The translations under genes were made by a program, and so were the position numbers. Under the pieces are notes generated by a model. That model was not told the DNA's origin. It worked only from the letters and a program-made list of their open reading frames with translations, and did no database searches. A stretch of 64,000 nt of DNA, from NCBI RefSeq assembly GCF_000739775.1, contig NZ_BBJH01000025.1, positions 96,510 through 160,509 of the forward strand, read 5' to 3'. Positions within the stretch are counted from its first letter, which is position 1. The number at the start of each line of letters is the position of its first letter. Source of the DNA: Paraburkholderia heleia NBRC 101817 (GTDB taxonomy: Bacteria; Pseudomonadota; Gammaproteobacteria; Burkholderiales; Burkholderiaceae). Shown here piece by piece: positions 51,508-60,363 of this stretch.

Positions 51508-52084
51508 GGCTTCTCCTTTGCCGCGAATGGGCGGCACTGAGGAACGAACATGTCCGCCCGCGGCCCGTCGCGCTGATGTGACGGCCACATGATGCAGGTA
51601 GCGCGGGCACGGACGAGTGTAGGCCTGTTTCAGGTGGCTGGCAGGCATGTTCTCCCCGCAGCAAACGGTAGAGGGAACCCGGCGGTTTCACGATTATCCT
51701 TTTTCCCCGATTCCGTGCGCTGTAATGCCAGTACCGGAATTCTGATCTATTCTCGAATATCCGGTTGCCCGCATGTGTCGTGCGCGATTCGCGTTTCATG
51801 GTGTTCATCAGGTGTCCAGATGATGAATCGAGATGGCGAACCGCTGGTCATCGCATGCCCAACATTTGCGGGTCGAAGAAGGAGGAAATCGTTAGCAAAC
51901 GGGCTGTATCAATCGGCGGTTTCGGCATGAAGAATGCTGACGCGATGAGCCATGCTCTGTGGAGGGGCGCGCCGTGTATGGAGCGGCTGCAACGAGCCAT
52001 GCCGACCAGTCAGTCTCAGAACACGATCAACGTTGCCGGGTGTAGTCTTCGGAAGGCTGCGGGACAACTTTCATGGAGGGTGTG
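51508..52084. other. Intergenic stretch, no gene supported
   Basis: About 580 bases of lower GC than the surroundings. Frames at 51589-51930 and 51765-52085 are open but have no ribosome sites, and their translations do not resemble any family known to me. Confidence 0.5.
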
Positions 52085-52462
52085 ATGGCATTCAAATCGC
52101 ATTGGAGAATGCTGTTTTCTCTGAGTCTCCTGCTACTGCCAATGATGGGCAATGTTGTGCACGCCCAGAGCATTCCCATTGTCACGGGGCAGCAGTGGGC
52201 CGCGTCTTCGGAAGCGGAAAAGAAAGCGTATCTCGTCGGTATCGCCAATCTGGTCGAGATCGAGCGCGCCTATGCCGGCAATAACGCGAGCAGTAATGAT
52301 ATCTCGCTGCGTTTTGGCAAAGGCATGCAAGGGCAGACGCTCGACAGCGTGCGCCAGGGGCTGGACAACTATTACGCCTCGAATCCTGCAATGATCCAGC
52401 ACCCGGTAATTGAAACCCTGTGGTTTCAAATGGTTTTGCCCGGTCTGCAGAAGAATCAGTGA
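52085..52462 (+). CDS. Small exported protein of unknown function
   Basis: A 125-residue protein with a clear signal peptide (MAFKSHWRMLFSLSLLLLP to VVHAQS). ATG 52085 has GGAGG 4 bases upstream and is preferred over ATG 52073. The mature part is about 95 residues, helical and without cysteine (QQWAASSEAEKKAYLVGIAN). I do not recognise the family. It is followed after 11 bases by a glycine-zipper lipoprotein gene, probably in one operon, so both may belong to the envelope. Confidence 0.75.
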   Translation: MAFKSHWRMLFSLSLLLLPMMGNVVHAQSIPIVTGQQWAASSEAEKKAYLVGIANLVEIERAYAGNNASSNDISLRFGKGMQGQTLDSVRQGLDNYYASNPAMIQHPVIETLWFQMVLPGLQKNQ

Positions 52463-52473
52463 GGAGACCGATC

Positions 52474-52695
52474 ATGAAACGATATGGATGGTTCGTCAGT
52501 GTGGGTACCCTCGTCGCCGTCATGGGCTGCACGGATATGACCCCTCGTCAGCAGGGGACGGTGAGCGGCGCGGCAATCGGGGCGGCCGGGGGCGCGGGCA
52601 TTGCCGCGATCGCAGGTGGCGACGCGTGGACCGGTGCGATTATCGGCGGTGTCGCGGGAGGCGTGGCCGGTAATATACACGGTGGCCATCAGTAG
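52474..52695 (+). CDS. Glycine-zipper lipoprotein
   Basis: A 73-residue protein with signal peptide and lipobox (LVAVMGC), giving a lipidated cysteine at residue 19. The mature part is a glycine zipper (GAAIGAAGGAGIAAIAGG, GAIIGGVAGGVAGN), the type found in osmotically inducible envelope lipoproteins. GAGGAG precedes ATG 52474. The zipper may insert into or oligomerise at the membrane. Confidence 0.8.
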   Translation: MKRYGWFVSVGTLVAVMGCTDMTPRQQGTVSGAAIGAAGGAGIAAIAGGDAWTGAIIGGVAGGVAGNIHGGHQ

Positions 52696-52744
52696 ACGTG
52701 CCGACCGGGCCTGTTCGACTCAAGTGGGGAGATATGGCTGAGAG

Positions 52745-53030
52745 CAGCTGATTCGCGAGCACGAGATCGAAGGCCGCGGATCGAAGCTGTCGCCACCCCG
52801 CTCGAGGCAGCGGCCGTGCCTCCTCGTGCGTTGGATCGGTGATCGCTTCGAGGAGGTCGGCATATCCTGGCACGCCACCGACGTCCTCCGGTGGACACGC
52901 ATTCTGCCCGTCCAGCAGCTTCGCCGGCGTGGCCCGTGCTTCATTGAGCATGGGCGGATCGCTATGGAGTCCGAAGTCATCCGGCTAACCATAGTTGGTT
53001 TCGCCGAAGACGAACTCGTGCAGGCGCCCG
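52745..53030 (-). pseudogene. Remnant of a plasmid pRiA4b ORF-3-like gene
   Basis: On the minus strand the pieces LHEFVFGETNYG, a TAG stop, PDDFGLHSDPPMLNEAR, QNACPPEDVGGVPGY and ITDPTHEE follow in one frame. GGDSFDP then lies in a second frame and AAFDLVLAN again in the first. These are the ordered blocks of the pRiA4b ORF-3 family, often found on mobile DNA. The middle segment (YDFGD region) is missing. It is therefore broken by a stop, frameshifts and a deletion. Confidence 0.7.
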
Positions 53031-53210
53031 GCAAACAGGCGTCTTCGGCAACGAGTTCGAACGAGACAGGCTGGCCGTCGATCTTGACGCCCTGGGCCCT
53101 GGCGTCGTCGGGAGTCGTCTTGACGCCGTTCTCCAGGTCCTTGCCGTAACTGGGTTAGGTCCGCTGGGCAGCGCGGCAAAGCCGATCTTGACGTCGGTAT
53201 CCGCGCGGGC
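53030..53210 (-). pseudogene. Remnant of a branched-chain amino acid-binding protein (LivK-like)
   Basis: The minus strand reads DTDVKIGFAALPSG, then in another frame YGKDLENGVK, DARAQGVKIDGQPVSFELVAED. This is the start of the mature part of LivK-type periplasmic binding proteins. It ends abruptly in the pRiA4b ORF-3-like remnant, and the signal peptide side is also damaged. It is a fragment of about 60 codons with at least one frameshift, not a functional gene. Confidence 0.65.
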
Positions 53211-53423
53211 GAGCCTTGCGTCCGGCGACCACGCCCGCTGGGTCGATTCCGCCCGGATCTGGAAAAGTGCATTACGAAAATGGCACTTAGTCGCAAATTT
53301 TCGATGTTTGAAACTCCCCTCCTGCAATGCAACACGCTTATCGGCTTCCGGTTCGACCGGCTGGGCGCATAAGCGGAACGGGGGCGGCGAATGCCGCGAT
53401 TTTGCATCGACGGGAGAACAGAA

Positions 53424-54599
53424 TTGAACGCAAAGCTGGGGGGATGCCTGCTCGTGACACTGATCGGCAGCAGTGCGGCCTACGCGCAGAGCAGCGTCAC
53501 GCTCTATGGGAAGATCGAAGACGGGCTCAACTTCACGAGCAACGCGCGGGGTAACTCGGCGTGGCAACTGGAGAGCGGCTACGACTACGGGAGCCGTTGG
53601 GGCTTGAAGGGTACGGAAGATCTCGGCGGCGGCGTGCGCGCGCAGTTTCAGCTGGAAAACGGCTTCGACGTGAACACGGGCCATAACGGGCAGGGTGGCC
53701 GCCAGTTCGGCCGCCAGGCCTGGGTCGGCCTTTCGTCCGATCGATTCGGCGCGCTGACGCTTGGCCGCCAGTACGATCCGAGCGTGGACATGTTCTCGCC
53801 GATGACGGCCAACGGCAACTGGACCGGCTACATCTTTGCGCACCCGTACGACAACGACAACACCGACTACTCGTTCCGGGTCAACAACTCGGTCAAGTAC
53901 GTGTCGCCCACGTATCGCGGCTTCACGGGCGAAGCGATGTATGGTTTCAGCAACGAGGCTGGCGGATTTTCGAATAACCGCCTTTATGGCTTCGGCGCGC
54001 AATACGTCAACGGCGGTCTTACGCTCGCCGCTTCGTACCTGAAGATGAACAATGCGACCAGCGCGACGACCGCGGACGCGAATTCGTCGGGCGCCGTCAC
54101 GAGCGACAACACGTTCAACGCGAGATCGCAGCAGAATATCGGCGTGGGCGTGAACTACACGTTCTCCAACTGGCTGCTCGGCTTTGCGTATTCGCACGTG
54201 GATGTCTACGATCCCACCGCCAACGCGTACTTCACCTCCGATGGCGGCAACACGCAGCCGGCCGGCGGCGTATGGCACGCGTGGAAGTTCGACAACTTCG
54301 AAGTGAGCGCGCTGTATCACTTCACGCACGCGCTCTACCTCGGTGGCGCTTACACGTACACGCAGGCTCATTTGACAGCGAGCACCGGCAGCTACAATCC
54401 GAAGTGGCATCAACTGAGCCTGAAGCTCAATTACGACCTGTCGGCGCGTACGTCCGTGTATCTCGAAGGCGCGTACCAGCGGGCCGTGTCCGCGAACACG
54501 GGCACGCAGTTCGACTATGCGAACATTCCCGGCTCGGCCGACGTCTCTTCGGGGCAGAACCAGATGGTGTATCGCATCGCGCTGATTCACGGCTTCTAA
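53424..54599 (+). CDS. Gram-negative porin (outer membrane), TTG start
   Basis: A 391-residue porin. TTG 53424 follows GGGAGAACAGAA and starts a proper signal peptide (NAKLGGCLLVTLIGSSAAYA before QSSVTLYGK); ATG 53391 would add eleven polar residues in front. Porin blocks SRWGLKGTEDLGGGVRA and FQLENGFDV are present, and the chain ends in phenylalanine (ALIHGF). It stands alone between remnants and an exporter gene. A hairpin follows at 54617. Its substrate cannot be told. Confidence 0.9.
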   Translation: MNAKLGGCLLVTLIGSSAAYAQSSVTLYGKIEDGLNFTSNARGNSAWQLESGYDYGSRWGLKGTEDLGGGVRAQFQLENGFDVNTGHNGQGGRQFGRQAWVGLSSDRFGALTLGRQYDPSVDMFSPMTANGNWTGYIFAHPYDNDNTDYSFRVNNSVKYVSPTYRGFTGEAMYGFSNEAGGFSNNRLYGFGAQYVNGGLTLAASYLKMNNATSATTADANSSGAVTSDNTFNARSQQNIGVGVNYTFSNWLLGFAYSHVDVYDPTANAYFTSDGGNTQPAGGVWHAWKFDNFEVSALYHFTHALYLGGAYTYTQAHLTASTGSYNPKWHQLSLKLNYDLSARTSVYLEGAYQRAVSANTGTQFDYANIPGSADVSSGQNQMVYRIALIHGF

Positions 54600-54616
54600 A
54601 GCGCGGCGCTCTCCTT

Positions 54617-54648
54617 CTCGCACGGTTCTCGACGCGGGGCCGTGCGAG
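54617..54648. terminator. Hairpin after the porin gene
   Basis: CTCGCACGG (54617-54625) pairs with CCGTGCGAG (54640-54648) across 14 bases, 18 bases past the porin stop. No T-run follows immediately, so it is a moderate call. Confidence 0.45.
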
Positions 54649-55060
54649 TCAAATCGCCTCCATTGCTTTCGATCTGAAAAAAGCCTGGTTCCCGCTTGCC
54701 TGTCGTTCCGATTGGTTGCGTGTTTCGCCAGCGCCCGCCGTGGACCCTTCCCGCATTTCCTTGCCTGATTCACGGGGGAATACACCGTCACCATCGCGAT
54801 AGCCCGCGCGATTTTTGTCGATCGCGGTATCGACATAATTTTGATCGGCTATTATCCGGGAAAACCCGCATCGTGTGCCGGGCGTCACACCCTCGACGCC
54901 GCTTGCGCGCGGCCGGGAAGCACGCCTCGCCGCGCGCACGCCAGGCCGGAGATCCCGGCACGAGTGCGCCTGGGGCGTTCACTCAACGCCGGGCTGTCGC
55001 GCCCGGACATCGGCACGCGGCCACAAGCCGGCTTGCCGACATGCACGGATATCGTCGACC
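54649..55060. other. Intergenic stretch, no gene seen
   Basis: About 410 bases before the FUSC gene with an AT-rich island near 54830-54860 that may hold its promoter. Frames that run into the FUSC gene from here have arginine-rich translations and lack ribosome sites. Confidence 0.45.
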
Positions 55061-56233
55061 ATGATCGCCGCCGCCTGCTCACGCGCGTTCAATCGCGCCC
55101 TGGTCCAGGACCCCGAATTTGCGCGCCTGCGCGCCGCCGCGCGCTCCACGCTCGCTTGCCTGCTGACGGCGGGTCTTGGCGTGGCGTGGGCGCTCCAGCA
55201 TCACGACACGCCGACGCTTGCCGTCCCCGGCGCGTTGTTCGCGATGATCGCGCCGCTGTTTCTGCGCGAAGCGCGTGTGTCGGGCTGGCTCGTTTCGCTG
55301 CTCATTCTCTACTTCTGCGCCTTCGCATCGTTTGCGGGCGCCGCCGAAGTGGCCTCGCAACCCGTGCTGCGCGTAACCGGTTCGCTGCTGGTCGTGTTCG
55401 TGGGCATGCTGTGCCAGACGCTCGGTGCGCGGGCCGTGGGCGCGGCGCTGATCACGCTGGTTTGCTTTTACCTCGGCCTCTATCTGCATCCTTCCCACGC
55501 GCGGATCATGGAAATGCTGGTCGGGATGACGATTGCGCCGCTCATCGTCGTGTTCGTCGGGCGCGTCGTCATTGCCGTGGAGCGCAGCGGCGCGCCGTCG
55601 CCGTCGTTCATGCAGGCCTTGCCCCACAGCGTTGCGGCGGCGAAGGCATGGACCGGCGCGGCCACACGTTATCTCGCCGACCTGATCGTGAGCGGTCGGC
55701 CGACCGGGCGGCCACTCGCGACCACGCTCGCGCACCGGCTTCACCGGCTCGCGTGGCGGCCCGCGCTGGTGGCCACGCTCGCCGCGCTGCTCGCCATGCT
55801 GGCGGGCGGCGAGTTGTCGGAAGACCGGTCGATGTGGGCCGTCATCACCACATTCGTCGTTTTTCTCGGGACTACTTCGCATCAGGGCACGCGCACGCGC
55901 GTCCTGAAGCGGATTGCCGGCACGTTGACCGGCGCGGCGGCCAGCGTGCTGGTCGTGACCGTATGCGGGCAGGAGCCCTGGGTGCTCGTGGCCGCGATGG
56001 CCTTGTCGGTTTTCGGCTGGGCCTATTACATTCTTCACGCGTATGCGCGCGGCGTGTTCTTTATCACGATGCTCGTGGGCCTCGTTTATGGGCAGCTCGG
56101 TTTCGCCATCCTGCCGCTCGCGAAACTGCGTATCGAGGAGGTCTTTGCCGGATGCCTGATTTCGCTCGCCGTGGCCGTGTTGCTGATGCCGTCCGCGACC
56201 GCCCGCGCAGTGGCCGTGCTGGAACGCGAGTGA
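55061..56233 (+). CDS. FUSC-family membrane protein (aromatic acid exporter-like)
   Basis: A 390-residue inner-membrane protein with two sets of about five hydrophobic segments (residues 25-170 and 260-380) around a polar region. The second set has the conserved start SMWAVITTFVVFLGTTSHQGT and the GTLTGAAASVLVV turn of fusaric-acid-resistance-type proteins. ATG 55061 is chosen because it precedes the first helix block. It is short for an AaeB-type pump (about 650) and no membrane-fusion partner is next to it. It may export aromatic acids. Confidence 0.8.
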   Translation: MIAAACSRAFNRALVQDPEFARLRAAARSTLACLLTAGLGVAWALQHHDTPTLAVPGALFAMIAPLFLREARVSGWLVSLLILYFCAFASFAGAAEVASQPVLRVTGSLLVVFVGMLCQTLGARAVGAALITLVCFYLGLYLHPSHARIMEMLVGMTIAPLIVVFVGRVVIAVERSGAPSPSFMQALPHSVAAAKAWTGAATRYLADLIVSGRPTGRPLATTLAHRLHRLAWRPALVATLAALLAMLAGGELSEDRSMWAVITTFVVFLGTTSHQGTRTRVLKRIAGTLTGAAASVLVVTVCGQEPWVLVAAMALSVFGWAYYILHAYARGVFFITMLVGLVYGQLGFAILPLAKLRIEEVFAGCLISLAVAVLLMPSATARAVAVLERE

Positions 56234-56309
56234 CATGCGGCGCTTCCTGAATACATCCGGCATGGATGCAAGGCCGGCCGCACGTCCGTTCGCCGGAATG
56301 CGCAGGGAA

Positions 56310-56665
56310 GGGCGAGGCGCTGGTCTCGCTGATCGGCGAATCCGCCAATACCGTGTTCGATCTGGCGCGGCGGCACCGCATGGAATGCGGCGCGGTACAG
56401 GCCGGCTGGATGCAGCCCGCCCACCCACCGGGCAAGCCGTCCTGGCCTTGCGCACTCGCGTGTCGAGCAATGGCGGCGCGGCGTCTAGGTGGAACCGCTC
56501 GACCATGACCGCACCGCCGAACTGACCGGCTCGTCGTTCTGGTACGGCGGCTGGCAGAACATGACCGGCGGCCACCTGAACCCGCTTGCATTCGTACGGG
56601 GGCTCGCGCGCGCAGCACAGGATGCGGGTGCCTGCGTCGTGCGCCAGGGGCGCGTCAAGCTGTGC
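56310..56665 (+). pseudogene. Fragment of a DadA-like FAD-dependent oxidoreductase
   Basis: Pieces of one protein appear in successive frames: EALVSLIGESANTVFDL, CGAVQAGWMQPAHPPGKPS, then after a frame change LDHDRTAELTGSSFWYGG, NMTGGHLNPLAFVRGLARAA. Together they match the internal part of glycine/D-amino acid oxidases of the DadA/PuuB type. The FAD-binding N-terminus and the whole C-terminus are missing. The fragment is thus a remnant with at least two frame changes and no ends. Confidence 0.7.
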
Positions 56666-56829
56666 GGGGACGAACGGCACGGCTGCGAAAAAGGCCCAGA
56701 CCGTCGCGGTCTGGGCAAGACCGGAGCACGGGGCGCGCGCTCCGGCCGGAGGTTCCGCCAGGAACCGGCGCTTCACGCGCGCTCGACCTGGGCTCGCGGC
56801 TCGCCCGAGACTCGCAGGCCGCGCGGCAA

Positions 56830-57141
56830 TTACTGGCCGAAGTAAACCGGCTTCATGCCGTCGTCCGAGGGGCGCACGACGGCGGGCGCACCCGACGCCG
56901 ACGAACCCGCCGGGGCGCCGCCCACGGCGCTGTTCTGCGCCGCGACCTTGGCTTCGGCGGCCTGGATCGCTTCCGGATAGTGTGCGTTGTCGCCGTCGCC
57001 GGGGTGATAGCCGGCGTTTTCGAGCTGGATGAGTTCGGCGCGCACCTGGGCGCGGGTCAGCGGCGCGTTCGACTGGGCGAACGAAGCAACCGGGACGATA
57101 AGGGCAGTGGCTACGGCAACAGCCTGAATAAGCGACTTCAT
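56830..57141 (-). CDS. DUF4148 exported protein
   Basis: A 103-residue protein typical of Burkholderiaceae. The signal peptide is MKSLIQAVAVATALIVPVASFAQ, cleaved before SNAPLTRAQVRAELIQLENAGY, the DUF4148 signature; the later part has the NAHYPEAIQAAEAKVAAQN segment. ATG 57141 has GGAGG 8 bases upstream; upstream reading would run into non-coding DNA. It lies in the periplasm. The function is unknown, and many copies occur per genome in this family. Confidence 0.87.
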   Translation of the reverse strand: MKSLIQAVAVATALIVPVASFAQSNAPLTRAQVRAELIQLENAGYHPGDGDNAHYPEAIQAAEAKVAAQNSAVGGAPAGSSASGAPAVVRPSDDGMKPVYFGQ

Positions 57142-57325
57142 GATTACGACCTCCAGTTTGGTTGGTATTGGGCGCGGTATTTGCTGCAACCCATGACCAG
57201 AAGTGTAGAAGTCGTATGACCCGGGGTTAACCCCTGATTTCCAAAGGCACTGTTCCGGCTGGCGGAAGGATCGGCGCGGCCCATTTTTCGCACGTTCGCG
57301 CGAAAACATCCCGATGCCGTGTGGG

Positions 57326-58030
57326 TCACCACGGAACGGTTCGCCCGAGATAGTCGACGTAATGCAAGCCCGCGCGGCCCTCATGAGCGTCGATCGTGTT
57401 CACCAGGTTCGGAATGCTGTCCTCGATGCCGAGCCTCGCGTGCGGACCGCCCATGTCGGTTCGCACCCAGCCGGGCGCCATGAGCAGCAGGGTTCGCGGG
57501 TCGCTTGCGCGGCGAGCCGCGAAGCTGCGCATGAACATGTTGAGCGCCGCCTTGCTGCCTCTGTACACCTCGTAATTCCCGTTTATGTTGTTCGTTATGC
57601 TGCCTTGCCCCGAGGACATCACGCCAATCGTTCCGCCGGGTCGAACGAGATCCTCGAATGCCTCGACCACGCGCATCGGGCTCAGCGAGTTCGTCACCAT
57701 TACGCGCACGAATTCTTCCGTCGAGACATCCGCGATCGTTTCGCCGTCATCGTTCTTGACGCCGGCATTGACGAAAAGGAGATCCAGTCGCCGGGTTGCG
57801 AGACGTTCGTGCAAGGCGGCGACCTGGTCCGCCACCGTGATGTCGACCGTTTCGACTTCCAGCGCGCCCGCCGCGCTTTGCGCGCGCTGGCGCAGCTTCG
57901 CCGTGGCGTTTTCTCTGCCCGTGGCGATCACTCGCCAGCTGCGTTTGAGATATTCCTCGACCATGGCGAATCCCAGACCGCGAGACGCACCGATGATCAG
58001 CGCGGTTTTCTGAATGGTGGCGTCCGGCAT
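57326..58030 (-). CDS. SDR-family oxidoreductase
   Basis: A 234-residue short-chain dehydrogenase. It has the cofactor loop IIGASRGLG, LFVNAGVKND, and the active-site S in VMSSGQGS with Y-x3-K (YRGSK). The length and the ending are those of small C-factor-type or cis-type SDRs. It is divergent from the LysR gene at 58212 and thus its likely target. Four 11-base repeats lie in the shared upstream region. Confidence 0.87.
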   Translation of the reverse strand: MPDATIQKTALIIGASRGLGFAMVEEYLKRSWRVIATGRENATAKLRQRAQSAAGALEVETVDITVADQVAALHERLATRRLDLLFVNAGVKNDDGETIADVSTEEFVRVMVTNSLSPMRVVEAFEDLVRPGGTIGVMSSGQGSITNNINGNYEVYRGSKAALNMFMRSFAARRASDPRTLLLMAPGWVRTDMGGPHARLGIEDSIPNLVNTIDAHEGRAGLHYVDYLGRTVPW

Positions 58031-58066
58031 GGGCAGGGTTCCTGTGAACGAGAATGGAGGGAGCGC

Positions 58067-58110
58067 ATCAAGCGTGCATCAAGCGCGTATCGAGCGAGTA
58101 TCGAGCCGCA
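58067..58110. repeat. Four imperfect 11-base direct repeats in a divergent promoter region
   Basis: ATCAAGCGTGC, ATCAAGCGCGT, ATCGAGCGAGT and ATCGAGCCGCA follow without gaps. The period is about one turn of the helix, so a protein could bind them on one face. They lie 36 bases upstream of the SDR start and about 100 bases from the LysR start. Confidence 0.6.
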
Positions 58111-58211
58111 CAGGCAATATATCGACGGGCGCAGCGCGGCGGAATACGCGCGCGCTGCATTGATACCGTGCACCGGACGCCATGACCCGATACCCCATGC
58201 CAGGACGCAAC

Positions 58212-59141
58212 ATGCCGGAACCCGATCTGAATCTGCTCGTCGCGCTCGATGCCTTGCTTGTTGATGGCAGCGTGATAGGCGCGGCGCGGCGGCTGGGGTT
58301 GAGCGCCTCGGCAATGAGCCGCACCTTGACCCGGCTTCGCGAGGCGACGGGCGATCCGCTGCTGGTTCGCGCGGGCCGGCGCATGGTGTTGACGCCTTAC
58401 GCCGAGGCAATTGGCGGGCGTACGCGCGCGGCGCTCGACGAGGCTCGCGCCGTTCTTCTTCCCGCCAGGACCGAACTCGATCTTCAAACGTTGCGGCGGA
58501 CCTTTTCCATTCGCGCCAACGAAGGCTTTGTCGAGGCCTTCGGGCCGGCGCTGCTCGCGGCGGCAATGTCGGCCGCGCCGCACGTGCGTTTGCGTTTCGC
58601 GCCGAAGCCGGAAAAGACCGCGACGCACCTGCGCGACGGCTCGGCCGATCTGGAGATCGGCGTGCTGGGCGAAATGGGTCCCGAGGTGCGCTTGCAGGCG
58701 CTGTTTCGCGATCGTTTCGTGGGCGTCGTCAGAAAAGGCCATCCGCTGGAGGCCGACGCCCAGGTGAGCGCCGAACGGTACGTGGCGTTCGACCACGTCG
58801 TCGCGTCGCGTCGAGGCGTTGCGAACGGACCCGTGGATGACGCGTTGGCAGCGTTCGGACTGAAGCGAACGATCGTCGCCGTGGTCGCGGGCTTTCCTGC
58901 CGCGCTGGCCGTGGCGCGTCATTCGAATCTCATTGCGCTCCTGCCCGCCTCGTTCCTGAGCTGCCGGACGGATGGCGGGCAGGGCCTCGCTTGCGATGAC
59001 GTCTACGCGTTCGAGCTTCCGGTCGCCACGGAAACGATCACCGTGTCGCAGATGTGGCATCCGCGTTCGGAAGCAGACCCCGCGCATCGATGGCTCAGGC
59101 AACAGGTGCTTTCGGTTTGTCGCCGGAAGTTCCCGCACTGA
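58212..59141 (+). CDS. LysR-type transcriptional regulator
   Basis: A 309-residue regulator. The winged helix-turn-helix is SVIGAARRLGLSASAMSRTL near residues 20-39, followed by a substrate-binding domain beginning RRTFSIRANEGFVEAFG. I take ATG 58212 (AGGA 6 bases upstream) because it starts 3 residues before the helix block; ATGs at 58182 and 58197 are alternatives. It is divergent from the SDR gene, the usual arrangement for a regulator and its target. Confidence 0.88.
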   Translation: MPEPDLNLLVALDALLVDGSVIGAARRLGLSASAMSRTLTRLREATGDPLLVRAGRRMVLTPYAEAIGGRTRAALDEARAVLLPARTELDLQTLRRTFSIRANEGFVEAFGPALLAAAMSAAPHVRLRFAPKPEKTATHLRDGSADLEIGVLGEMGPEVRLQALFRDRFVGVVRKGHPLEADAQVSAERYVAFDHVVASRRGVANGPVDDALAAFGLKRTIVAVVAGFPAALAVARHSNLIALLPASFLSCRTDGGQGLACDDVYAFELPVATETITVSQMWHPRSEADPAHRWLRQQVLSVCRRKFPH

Positions 59142-59184
59142 CCGGTTCGCATGACGTTCGCACGACGAATTGAACGGCTGCCGG

Positions 59185-60156
59185 CTAGATCGGCGACGCC
59201 ACGGTCTCCGCACCGGCGAGTTGTTGCTGCGTGAGTTCTTCGAGCAAGGTCATGTCGCGGGCGATCACTTGGGAAAGATGCACGCGCAGGAACTCCACCC
59301 ACGTTTTCGTTTTCGCATCCACGAACTTGCGCGACGGATAGAGCGCATGAATGCTGTTCTTCTGGAGGACGTGCCGCGGCAACACGCGCACGAGCGTGCC
59401 GTCGCGCAAGCCCTCTATTGCCGTATACACCGGCAGCATGCCGATGCCCAGGCCTTCGCGTATCGCCACCGCGAGCGATTCAGCAATATTCACCTGAACC
59501 GGACCGCTCACGTGCATCTTGACGCTGCCTTCGGGGCCTTCGAGCGTCCATTCGTGAGCGGGCACGCCTGGCGTCCTGAGTATCAGGCAGTCGTGACGCG
59601 TGAGATCCGCCGGCGTGCGCGGCGCGTCGTGCTTGCGTACGTACTCCGGCGACGCGCACAGGATGCTGCACGAGTTGCCCAGTTGATGGGAGATGAGATC
59701 GGAGTTCGGCAGCGACGCCGCGATGATCACCGACACGTCACTGCTGCCCTCGAACAGATCGGGCAGCGACTGCGAAAGGGTGAGTTCGACCGTCACTTCG
59801 GGATGCATCATGCGATAGCGCGAGATCGCGGGCAGGATGTACTGCTGCCCGATGCTCGCGAAGCTGTGCATGCGCAGCGCGCCTGCGGGGCGTTCGTGCG
59901 CGCCGCCAGCTTCGTCTTCCGCGCGCGCGACGTCGGCGAGTATCTGCTTGCAGCGTTTCAGATAAACCTCGCCGGCCGGCGTGAGTGCGAGCCGGCGCGT
60001 CGAGCGGTTGAGCAGACGGGTGCGAATACGGGCTTCCAGATCCGAGACCGCGCGTGACACGGCGCTTGTGGGTGAGTTGAGCGACTGGGCTGCCGCCGTG
60101 AAACTGCCGGCTTCGACGACGCGGACCAGCACTCGCATGTTTTGTAGTGTATCCAT
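59185..60156 (-). CDS. LysR-type transcriptional regulator (AaeR-like context)
   Basis: A 323-residue regulator from ATG 60156 (MDTLQNMRVLVRVVEAGSF). The helix-turn-helix is SFTAAAQSLNSPTSAVSRAV, and the effector domain has GALRMHSFASIGQQYILP and the late GIGMLPVYTAIEGL. The open frame continues to 60231 but without a ribosome site. It is divergent from the FUSC exporter gene at 60364, the same arrangement as aaeR with aaeB, so it probably controls export of an aromatic acid. Confidence 0.87.
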   Translation of the reverse strand: MDTLQNMRVLVRVVEAGSFTAAAQSLNSPTSAVSRAVSDLEARIRTRLLNRSTRRLALTPAGEVYLKRCKQILADVARAEDEAGGAHERPAGALRMHSFASIGQQYILPAISRYRMMHPEVTVELTLSQSLPDLFEGSSDVSVIIAASLPNSDLISHQLGNSCSILCASPEYVRKHDAPRTPADLTRHDCLILRTPGVPAHEWTLEGPEGSVKMHVSGPVQVNIAESLAVAIREGLGIGMLPVYTAIEGLRDGTLVRVLPRHVLQKNSIHALYPSRKFVDAKTKTWVEFLRVHLSQVIARDMTLLEELTQQQLAGAETVASPI

Positions 60157-60363
60157 CAGACCTGCCAGACTTCCTTGTGAATATATTTGTCCGCTGTAAA
60201 AGCGATATTGTCGCTGGTTGCGATTCGCCATTGTTGAGCGATCTGGAATGGAGGTTCTTTTTGAGTCCCATTAATTCGCCCGTTTGAGCCTCATACAATC
60301 GGCGCCCGAGCCCGCCCTGCGCAGCGGCTTTTTTCACAACAAAACGGGTGTCGTGCTTTTTCC

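Noticed and set aside
53391..53423. ATG 53391 as start of the third porin
   Set aside because: No ribosome site, and it would put polar residues in front of the signal peptide.
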